Shown here one piece after another: positions 10,443 through 21,200 of a DNA stretch of 64,000 nucleotides. Each line of letters starts with the position of its first letter. Within the stretch, counting starts at the first letter, position 1. This DNA is from Solanum dulcamara (Eukaryota; Streptophyta; Magnoliopsida; Solanales; Solanaceae), in the NCBI RefSeq assembly GCF_947179165.1, contig NC_077239.1, forward strand, positions 1,612,001 through 1,676,000, read 5' to 3'. The notes beneath the pieces were generated by a model. The model did not search any database. It saw only the letters and a list, made by a program, of their open reading frames with translations, and was not told the DNA's origin. A program made the translations under genes and the position numbers.

Positions 10443-11280
10443 GGAGGGAGTGATGGTGGATCCCCAGAAGATTGAAACAGTGAAGAGTTGGGCAAGAACC
10501 ACTAATGTCTCAGAGGTAAGGAGCTTTGTTGATTTTGCTAGCTACTACCGCCGGTTCGTCAAGGAATTTGCTTCCATTGCTTCCCAGCTGACCAAGCAGA
10601 AAGTTCCATTTATGTGGTCGGACGAGTGTGAAGAGAGTTTTCTGAAACTCAAGACCTTATTGACTACTGCACCGATTCTTGCCCTGCCAGTAGAAGATAA
10701 GAATTTCATTATTTATTGTGATGCATCATATTTTGGTTTAGGTGCAGTGCTAATGCACGAGAAGAAGGTAATTGCCTATGCTTCAAGGCAATTGAAGGTG
10801 CATGAGCGTAATTACCCCACTCATGATTTAGAGTTGGCTGCGGTTGTATTTGCATTGAAGCAGTGGAGACATTATCTATATGGGGTAAAGTGTGAAGTGT
10901 ATACAAATCATCGCAGCTTACAACATGTGTTCACTCAAAGAGACTTGAATTTGAGGCAGAGGAGGTGGATGGAATTGCTAAAGGACTATGATATTACTAT
11001 TCCTTATCATTTGGGAAAAGCTAATGTAGTGGCTGATGCCTTGAGCAGAAAAGTAGAGAGCATGAGAAGTTTAGCTCATTTGCAGGTTTCCAAACGTCCA
11101 TTGGCTAGAGAGGTTCAAACTCTGGCCAATAGCTTTATGAGGCTGGAAGTAACTGAGAAAGGAGAATTTTTGGCCTGTGTGGAGGCAAGATTTTCTTTCC
11201 TTGGCAAGATTAAAGAAAAGAAGTTTGATGATGAGAAGCTGAGACGGATTCGTGATATGGAGAGGCCAAAGAGGTTGTGA
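10432..11280 (+). pseudogene. pol remnant: RT thumb/connection and RNase H
   Basis: 282 codons in another frame relative to the preceding ORF, beginning [12 protein letters not shown]. Residues 20-90 are the RT C-terminal region. From about residue 90, [17 protein letters not shown] marks the RNase H domain with its first catalytic Asp, followed by [21 protein letters not shown] (catalytic Glu) and the terminal [10 protein letters not shown]. RNase H looks intact by eye. The ORF stops before the integrase. Confidence 0.9.
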
Positions 11281-12677
11281 TCGATGAGGAAGATGTCTTG
11301 AGGATTAAGAGGCAGGTATGTGTGCCCCGTATTAATAATTTGATTCAGACTATTCGTGTATAGGCTCACATTTCGAGGTACTCTATACATTCTGGTGCAA
11401 CCAAGATGTATCGCGATTTGAGACAGCATTATTGGTGGAGCAGAATAAAGTGTGACATTGTTGATGTTTTTTTGGCCCATTGTCCAAATTGTCAACAGGT
11501 AAAATATGAGCACCAAATGCCTGGAGGGAAACTTCAAAGAGTGCCCATTCCTGAATGGAAGTGGAAAAGGATTGCAATGAATTTTGTGGTCGGCCTTCCA
11601 AAGACATTGGGTAAGTTTGATTCGATATGGGTGATTGTTGACCGGTTAACTAAGTCTGCTCACTTCATTTCAGTCAAGGTGACTTATGATGCAGAGAAGT
11701 TAGCCAAACTCTATATCTGCAAAATTATTCGATTACATGGAGTTCCAATTTTTATCATATCAGATAGAGGTACGCAATTTACTTCTAACTTTTAGAGGAC
11801 CTTGCATGTTGAGTTAGGTACTAGATTGGATCTTAGTACTACATTTCACCCTCAGACCGATGGGCAGTCCGAAAGGACAATTCAAGTGCTGGAGGATATG
11901 CTTCGTGCGTGCGTAATAGATTTTGGTGGTCATTGGGATCAGTTTCTACCCCTGGCAGAGTTTTCGTATAATAATAGCTATCACTCGAGTATTTATATGG
12001 CTCCGTTTGAGGCATTGTATGGGAGAAGATGTAGGTCTCCTATTGGTTGGTTTGACGCGTTTGAGGTGAGACCTTGGGGAACTGATCTTTTAAGGGAATC
12101 AGTAGAGAAGGTGAAATTTATTCAGGAGAAGCTTCTAGCAGCTCAGAGCAGACAGAAGGAGTGTGTAGACCGAAAGGTCAAGGACATGGACTTTATGGAG
12201 GGAGAACAAGTGTTGTTGAAGGTTTCACCCATGAAGGGTGTGGTGAGATTTGGTAAGCGAGGTAAGCTCAGTCCGAGGTATATTGGGCCGTTTGAAGTTC
12301 TTAAGCGTGTTGGAGAGGTGGCCTATGAATTGGCTTTACCTCCAGGTTTGTCTGGGGTGCACCCAGTGTTTCATGTGTCTATGCTAAAGAAATATCATAG
12401 TGATGGAAACTATATTATTCGCTGGGATTCGGTCTTGCTTGATGAGAATTTGTCTTATGAGGAGGAGCCTGTAGCTATTCTTGATAGGGAGGTCCGCAAG
12501 TTGAGGTCAAGAGAGATTGCTTCTGTGAAGGTTCAATGGAAGAATCGTCCAGTTGAGGAGTCCACTTGGGAGATTGAGGCTGACATGCGTGGGAAATATC
12601 CACATTTGTTCGTAGAGTCAGGTACCATTTTCTATCCTCACTCTTCTTTTGACCGTTCGAGGACGAACGGTAGGTAA
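11281..12677 (+). pseudogene. pol remnant: integrase and chromodomain
   Basis: Segments in order: an HHCC zinc-binding region around 11355-11505 (HCPNC visible), a DDE core (11550-11960) and a C-terminal domain ending in a chromodomain (about 12450-12610, YEEEPVAILDREVRKLRSRE then VQWKNRP..ESTWE). The first catalytic acid is changed: the relative reads RIAIDFVVGLP and this copy reads RIAMNFVVGLP, Asp to Asn. ISDRGTQF and DGQSERT keep the other two. A TAG at 11793-11795 replaces a Trp codon and splits the domain. The ORF ends at 12677, just before the 3' LTR. Confidence 0.9.
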
Positions 12678-12689
12678 ATTGGTATCTGT

Positions 12690-14227
12690 TGTAACGACCC
12701 TTTAGGTCGTTTTGTATACTACGGCTTTGTATTTCATAAAAGACTCATCCCGTAAAATTTTAGTGGGTACTTTGGACTAATTGATAATTAAGGTTATTTA
12801 ATTAAGGGGTAACTTTAGATATTTAATTTAGTTAGTGGGCTAGGTTGATAATTTATTTAATACTCTATACCAATTATTAAAATAAAAGGATAGGGTTTAT
12901 AAATTGTAATACATAATTATTTTATAAAATAAAAACAAAAGAGAAAAGGAGGATACAGAAAACTTACCAGAGGCGGCTGGGCACAGAACACGACCAGATT
13001 GAAACTTCAAAAGGAATTGTTTCAATAGTGCAGATTGGAGACTTTCTGAGGCATCGAAGAAAGGAAAGACATTGGTGGATTAACTTGCTTGACTTCGATT
13101 CTTCGGTTGAGGTAGGTTATGGTTTTTATTCTATATCATAGATAGACTCTTAATAGTGATTGATATTCATTGGGTAATGTGTGAAATTTACTACGCATTT
13201 AATTGTTGTGGTTTGGATGGTTGATATGTTGTTGTGATTGGTCTGAAATCCCGAGGCCATGAAATCCATAATCTTGAACTTGCCCTATCAAAAATGATGC
13301 CTTGAATAAAGAAGGCTTGATGAAATATTGTTAATGAAGTGGAATGTAATCATGAATAATGATAAATTAATTATATTTGGATCGGGTGTCACGTTCCGAC
13401 ACGATATATTTGGATCGGGTGTCACGTTCCGACACGGTATATTTGGATCGGGTGTCACGTTCTGACACAGTATATTTGGATCGGGTGTCACGTTCCGACA
13501 CAGTATATTTGGATCGGGTGTCACGTTCCGACATAGTATATTGGATCGGGTGTCACGTTCCGACACAGTAATATTAAAGGAAAATAAATTAAAATGACTT
13601 AATGCTACCCAATCTCCAATAACTCATTTTCCAAAAGAGTGTGATGTGGAGGCATGAGTCCTCCTGTGTGATCTTGATATTGTTGATTGGTTATGAAATT
13701 GTTCATTGTGTTGTCACTTGATCTTGATCTTGTTGGTTGCCACATATTAAGTACTACGGTTGATTTCCCGCTATTACTTATTGCATATTGATTCCTATTT
13801 TGAGTCGGCCGATGATATCTACTCAGTATATATTTTCCTGTACTGACCCCTACTTGTATCTTTTCTTGTTTTATTTTGTGGGGTGCAGCGAGTGTTCCAC
13901 CGACTTCGACTCGACCTCAACTCTAGTCAGTCTCGAGTTCATAAGATTTCAGGGTGAGCTATCCTTCTAGCTGGCGATGGAATCTCTTGTCATGGCATGT
14001 TGTTCTTAGTTTCGGACATACTATGTTAATTGTTTATTTGGGTGTTGATATTTTCAGACCTAGTTTTAGAATTTAGATGTCCTTCATGTGATGACTTTCA
14101 GGTTTTGGAGAAAATATATTTATTTGAGCTTCCGCATTATTGTTATTAATTGGGGTTTGTATCGTTGGTTCTCCCACCCAGAAGGTTAAGTGTGGGTGCC
14201 ACTCATGGCCCATTTTGGGTCGTGACA
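12690..14227 (+). repeat. 3' LTR
   Basis: It is 1538 bp, the same length as the 5' LTR, with about six substitutions seen by eye. It is followed immediately by the GTAAG target duplication. The bases just upstream (AAATTGGTATCTGT) are not a polypurine tract; the nearest purine-rich run is GAGGACGAACGG at about 12659-12670. Confidence 0.95.
13372..13569 (+). repeat. 33-bp minisatellite in the 3' LTR
   Basis: The same six units as in the 5' LTR, at the equivalent LTR position. Two of the few LTR-LTR differences fall here. Confidence 0.92.
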
Positions 14228-15290
14228 GTAAGCCCATGGATTGTTTGGTGATATGACTTTCAGTTACTTTTTTGAAAAACCTTTATAGGAACATCTGTAA
14301 AGACCCGGAGGAATAGAACGTGTAGCCTCGACACGATCCACAACACTTTTTTTAACATTTAGGGTTCTCAATTTTTCATGCGTGTTGGCCAATAATTTTT
14401 TTTGATTATATGGCTTTTGGACAATTTTTTTGCAAAACCTTTACAGGATCCTCCGTAACGACCTGGGGGAACAGTATATGTAGCCTCAAGATGATCCACG
14501 CCACATTCTTGGATTTTAGAGGTTATTCAATAGAAATTAGGCGATATTTGCAATTTTTTATATGTGTTAACCCAATAATTTTTTGATGATATGACTTTCG
14601 ATTAATTCATTTACAAAACTTTTAAAGGACCCTCTGTAACGACCTCGGATAAAAATCCCTGTAGCTTTGGCATGATCCACATCTCTTTCTTAGCATTTAG
14701 GGTTCACTAAACAAGAATTATGTCATTTTTCAGTTTTTCGTATGTGTTAGCCCATGAATTTTTTGGTGATACGGCTTTCAGTCAATTCTTTTTGCAAAAC
14801 CTTTACAGGACCCTTCGTTACGACTTCGGGGAACAACATGTGTAGTCTCTACATGATCCACGCCATTTTTTAGCATTTAGGGGACACTCAATAGGAAGTA
14901 GAAGATTTTCTTAGTTTTTCGTGGTGTTAGCTTATTAATTTTTTGGTGATATAACTTTCGGTTATTTATTTTGCAAAAACTTTACAGGACCCTCCATAAC
15001 GACTTGGGGAACAATACGTGTAGCTTCAACATGATCCATGCCACTTTCTTAGCATTTAGGAGTCACTCAACAAGAATTAGGCGATTTTCTCAATTTTTCA
15101 TGTGTGCTAACCTATAAATTTTTTGGTGATATGACTTTATGTTAATATTATTGAAAAAATAATTCAAGACTCTCCGTAACGACTAGGGAGAACAGTACGT
15201 ATAGCCTCGGCAGATTCACATGACTTTCTTAGTATTTAAGGCCCCGAAACAAGAATTAAATGATTTTCTCAACTTTTAATGTGTGTTAGC
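14228..15290 (+). repeat. Satellite subfamily B, continuation
   Basis: About six units resume in phase after the LTR element, with TTTGGTGATATGACTTTCGGT, CCGTAACGACYTGGGGAAC and CCACTTTCTTAGCATTTAGG anchors. From about 15290 the units begin to carry the C-type half (CGTAAGTACC) while retaining GATATGAC, giving hybrid units up to about 15850. Confidence 0.8.
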
Positions 15291-18200
15291 CCGTAAATAT
15301 TTTTGTAATATGACTTTTAGTTAATTTTTTTTAGAAACCTTTAAGGGACCCTACGTAAGTACCGGGGGGAGAAGTACGTATAGATTCAAAATGATCCACG
15401 GCATATTAATAGCATTTAGGGGAAGCAAAAGAAAAATCAAGTGATTTTCTCATTTTTCGTGTGTGTTAGCCAATGAATATTTTGGTGGTATGACTTTCGA
15501 TCAATTTTTTTAGGAAACCTTTATGGAACCCTCCATAAGTGCCCGGTGGAATAGTACATGTAGCTTTGACATAATCCATTGCGTATTAATAGCATTTAGA
15601 GGTCGTACGAACGAAATTAGATGATTTTCTCATTTTTCATGTATGTTAGCCCATGAATATTTTGATGATATATGACTCTCGGTCAAAAAATTTCCAAAAC
15701 CTTTATAGGACCCTCTGCAGATCCAAGGAGTATTTATAGCATTTAGAGGTCGCACAAAAGGAATTAGGCGATTTTCTAATTTTCCATGTGTATTAGGCCA
15801 TGGATATTTTGGTGATGTGGCTTTCGGTCAATATTTTTATCCAAAATCTTTATCGACTGTGCAAGTACTTGGGGGAGAAATACATGTAGCCTCGGCACGA
15901 TCCACGATATATTCATAGTATTTAAGAGTCGCACAAGCGAAATTAGATAATTTTCTCATTTTTCGTGTGTGTTAGCTTAAAAATATTTTGGTGAATTTGC
16001 TTCTGGTCAATTTTCTTCCTGAAACCCTTATGGAACCCTTCGTAAGTGTCCGTGGGATCAGTACATATAGTCTCAACATGATTCACAATACATTCATAAC
16101 ATTTAAGGACAACACAAGCGGAGTTTGACAATTTTCTAATTTTTTATGTTGTATTAGCCCATAAATATTTTAGTGAACTAGTTTTCAGTCAATTTTTTAC
16201 AAAATCCTTATGGATACCTTCGTAAGTAACCAAGGGATCAATACATATAGCTTTTGCATGATCTACGACACATTCATAGTATTTAGGGGCCGCACAAGTG
16301 GAATTAGATGATTTTCTTATTTTTCGTGTGTGTAAACCTTTGAATATTTTGATGATATAACTTTCGGTAAAAAAAATTCAAAATCTTTATGGAACCATCC
16401 ATAAGTACTTGGAAGAGCAGTACGTATAGCCTCGGCTTGATCCATGGCGTATTCATAACATTTTGGGGAGTCGAACAAGTGAAATTATTCGATTTTATCA
16501 TTTTTTGTGTATTTACCTATGAATATTTTGGTGATATGAATTTCGATTAATTTTTTTCTAAACCTCTATGATAACCTCCGTAAGTACTTGGGGAGGAGAA
16601 ATATGTGTAGCCTCGGCAAGATTCAAGACATATTCATAGTATTTAGGGATCGCACACTCGAAATTAGGTAATTTTCTAATTTTTCGTGGGTAGCCCAAGA
16701 ATATTTTGGTAAATTGGCTTCTAGATAATTTTTTTCAAAACCCTTATTAGAGCCTATGTAAGTATCCAGGGATTAGTATGTGTAGTCTCGACATGATCCA
16801 CGATGCATTCATAGCATTTAGAGGCCAAACAAGTGGAATTAGGTGATTTTCTCATTTTTAGTGTGTGTTCACCCATGAATATTTTGGTGAATTTGCTTTC
16901 AGTCTATTGTTTTCCAAACCCTTATGAGAACCTTCATAAGTATTCGAGGAGTCAGTACGTGTAGTTTCGGTATGATCCATGGTGCATTCATACCATTTAG
17001 GGGTCGCACAAGTGGAGTTAGGCGATTTTCTAATTTTTCGTCTTTGTTAGCCCTTGAATATTGTGGTGATATAGCTTTCGGTCAGTTTTTTTCAAAATCT
17101 ATATGAGACCTCCATAAGTACTTGAGAGTGCAGAACGTGTAGCCTCGACATGATGCACACCGAATTCATAGCATTTAGGAGGCCACACAAGTGGAATAAC
17201 ACGATTTTATCATTTTTTTGTATGTTTACCCATGAATATTATGGTGATATGAATTTTGGTCAATTCATCAAAACCTTTATGAGATCCTTCGTAAGTACTT
17301 GGGGGATCAGTATGTGTAGCCTCAGGACGATTTAAGACATATTCATAGCATTTAAGGTCCCACAAGTAGAATTAAACTATTTTCTCATTTTTCGTGTGTG
17401 TTAGCCATTAATATTTTGGTGAACTGGATTTCGATCATTTTTTTTGAAACCCTTTTTGGACCCTCTATAAATAACCGGGGGATTGATACATGTAGTCTCG
17501 GCATGATCCATGGTTTAGTAATAGCATTTAGGGGACACACATGCAAAATTAGGCGATTTTCCCATTGATATTTTGGTGAACTGAATTTTGATTAATTGTT
17601 TTTCAAAATCCATATGGGACCCTCCGTAAATAACAGGGGGATCAGTATGTGTAGCTTCGACATGATCCATAATGCATTTATAGCATTTAAAGACTGCACA
17701 AGCAAAATTAGGCGATTTTTTCATTTTGTGTGTTAGTTTATTAATATTTTGGTGAACTGACTTCCTGTCAAATTTTTTAAAACCCTCATATGACCCTCCA
17801 TAATATCCAAGGGATCATACCTGTATCCTTTACCTAATCCACGATGAATTCATAACATTCAGGGGCTGCACAAGTAAAATTAAGCAATTTTCTTATTTTT
17901 CGTGTGTATTAGCTCATGAATATTTTGTTAATATGACTTTTGATCATTTTTTTTGGAAACCTTTTGGGACCCTCCATATGTTTTTGGAAGAGAAGTACGT
18001 GTAGCTTTGACACAATCTACGAAATATTCATAGCATTTAGGGGCCGAACAAATGAAATTAGAGGATTTTCTCATTTTTTTGTATGTGTTAGCCCATTAAT
18101 ATTTTGGTGATATGACTTTTGGATAATTTTTTTCAAAACACCGATGGAAATGGAATCACGCATTTTTTTGTGTGTTAGCCCTGGAATATTTTGACGAATT

Positions 18201-21200
18201 GACTTTTGGTAAATTATTTTATTGAAACCCTTATGAGACCCTCCGTAAGTACTCAGGGGATCAGTACATGTAGCATCAGAACGATCCACGGTACATTTAT
18301 TTCATTTAAGGGTCGCACAAATAGAATTTGGCAATTTTCTCATTTTTCGTGGATTGACTTTCGGTCATTAAAATTTCAAAACTCTTATGGGACCCTCCGT
18401 AAGTATTCGAGAGATAAGTACCTGTATCCTCAACACGATCCAAGATGCATTCATAGCATTTAAGGCCGCATAAGCAGAATTAAGCAATTTTCTCATTTTT
18501 CGTGTGTGTTAGCCCATGAAAATATTTTAGTGAACTTGCTTTCGGTCAATTCTTTTACGAAACCCTTATGGGGCTCTCTGTCAATACCCGAGGGATCAAT
18601 ACGTAGCCTTGGCATAATCCATGGTGCAATTATAACATTTAGGGGTCGTACAAATGGTATTAGGCGATTTTCTCATTTTTCGTATGTCTTAGCCTATTAA
18701 TATTTTGGTGAACTGGCTTTTGATTATTTTTTTCTGAAACCCTTATTATAACCTTCATAAGTACTTAGGGGATCAGTTGGTGTAGCCTTGACGCGATCCA
18801 TAGTGCAATAATAACATTTAGGGCCGCAGAAGCAGAATTAGATAATTTTCTCATTTTTCGTGTGTGTTAGCCATGAATATTTTGATGAATTGACTTCTGA
18901 TCAATTTTTTTCAAAACCTTTATTAGATCCTTCGTACATATCTGGGGGAACAGTACGTGTTGTCTCAACACGATCCACGATGAATTCATAGAATTTAGGG
19001 ACCACACAAGCGAAATTTGGTGATTATCTCATTTTTTGCGTGTATTAGCTCTTGAATATTTTGGTGAACTAGCTTCCGATCAATTTTTTTTGAAACACTT
19101 AAGAGACCTTCCGTAAGTACCCAAGAGATCAATATGTGTAGACTTTGCACGATTCACGGTTCATTCATAGCATTTAGGGGCCGCACAAGCAGAATTATGT
19201 TATTTTTTTTATTTTTTGTGTGTGTTAGCCCATGAATATTTTGGTGAACTTACTTGCGGTCAATTTTTTTGCGAAACTCTTATGGAAACCTCTTTAAAAA
19301 CTCAAGGGGATCAATATGTAGCCTTGACATTATCCACGACGCGATCATGGCATTTAGGGTTGTGCAAATGGAATTAGGCGATTTTATCATTTTTCTTGTG
19401 TGTTAGACAATGAATATTTTGGTGAACTAACTTCCAGATAATTTTTTTTTGAAATTCTTATGGGACCCTTCATAAGTACCTTGGATATCAGAAGGTATAA
19501 CCTCTACACGATCCACAGCGCATTCATATCATTTTAGGACCGCATAAGTGAAATTAAATGATTTTTTCATTTTTTGTGTGTGTAAGCCATGAATATTTTG
19601 ATGAACTGACTTCCGGTCAATTTTTTTTAGGCTTTTTGTAAGTACTCGAGGGATTAGTATGTAAATCCTAAGCACGATCTACGGTGCATTCGTAGCATTT
19701 AGGGGCCGCAAAAGAAAAATTAGGTGATTTTCTTATTTTTCGTGTATATTAGCCCATTAATATTTTGGTGAACTGAATTTCGATAATTTTTTTCCCGAAA
19801 CCTTTATGAGAATATTCGTACATATTCGGGGAATCAGTACGTGTAGCCTCGGCATGATCCACGTCGCATTTATAGCATTTAGGGGTCGTACAAGTGGAAT
19901 TAGGCAATTTTCACATATTTCGTGTGTTTTAACCCATTAATATTTTGGTGAACTAACTTCCGGTCATTTTTTTTCAAAACATATATGAGACCCTCTATAA
20001 GTATCTTGGATATCAATACGTGTAGCATTGGTACGATCCACAGTGCATTCATAGCATTTAAGGGCAGCATAAGAGGAATTAAGCGATTTTCTCATTTTTC
20101 GTAGGTGTTAACCTATTATTATTTTGGTGAACTAACTTTCGGTTAATTTTTTTCTGAAAATCTTATGGGACTTCCCGTAAGTAATTGGGCATCAGTCCGT
20201 GTAATATCAATATGATTCATGGTGCATTTATAGTATTTAAAAGCCTCACAAGTCGAATCAGGTGATTTTCTTATTTTTCGTATGTGTTGGCCTATGAATA
20301 TTTTGTAAATTGTCCTCCTGTTAATTTTTATAAAAACCCTATGGAACCCTAGTAAGTACCCTGGGTATCATTATGTGTAGCTTCGGCACGATTCACGATG
20401 CATTCATAGCATTTAGGGTCCGCATAAGCATAATTAGATGATTTTCTCATTTTTTTATGTGTGTGTTAGCGCATGAACATTCTGGTGAACTGGATTCCCG
20501 TTAATTTTTTTTGAAACCTTTATGAGACCCTTTATAAGTACCCGATGGATCAGTCGTGTAGACTCAGTACGATCTAAGGCGCATTCATAGCGTTGAAGGG
20601 TTCCACAAGGAAAAATAGGTTATTTTCTCATTTTTTGTGTGAGTTAGCACTGAATATTTTGGTGAACTAACTTTCCATAAATATTTTGGGAACCCTAAGT
20701 ACCCGAGGGATCGGTAATGGTAGTCTAGGCATAATCCACGGCGCATTCATATCATTTAGGGGCCGCATAAGCGAAATTAGACTTCTGGTTAATTTTTTCC
20801 AAATCCCTTATGGTACCCTCCGTAAGTACCCGAGGGTTCAATACGTGTATCTTTGGCACAATCAACAGCGTATTCATAGCATTTAGAACCACACAAGTGG
20901 AATTAGGTGATTATCTCATTTTTGTTTGTATTAATCCATGAATATTTTGATGAACTGGATTCTGGTCAATTTTTTTATATAACCCTTATGGACCTTCTGT
21001 AAGTACTCGGGGGTTCAGTACGTGTAGCCTTGGCATGATCCATGGTGTACTAATATCATTTAGGGGCCTCACAAGTGAAATTAGATGATTTTCTAATTTT
21101 TTGTATGTGTTAGGCATTAATATTTTGGTGAACTGACTTTCAGTCAAATATTTTTAGAAAACCCCTATGGGAACCTATATAAATATTCGATGGATCGGTA

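Larger units (their letters stand above)
6821..14227 (+). mobile_element. Full-length Ty3 (chromovirus) LTR retrotransposon, non-autonomous
   Basis: The 7.4-kb element has two 1538-bp LTRs bounded by TG...CA, a tRNA-Met primer-binding site and remnants of gag, protease, reverse transcriptase, RNase H, integrase and a C-terminal chromodomain in Ty3/Tekay-Del order. A perfect 5-bp target duplication GTAAG (6816-6820, 14228-14232) shows a single clean insertion into satellite B. By eye the LTRs differ at about six positions, so insertion was recent. The internal genes are broken by stops, frameshifts and an RT deletion, so proteins must have come from elsewhere. The integrase C-terminal chromodomain type is known to favour heterochromatin, consistent with the site. 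Confidence 0.95.
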
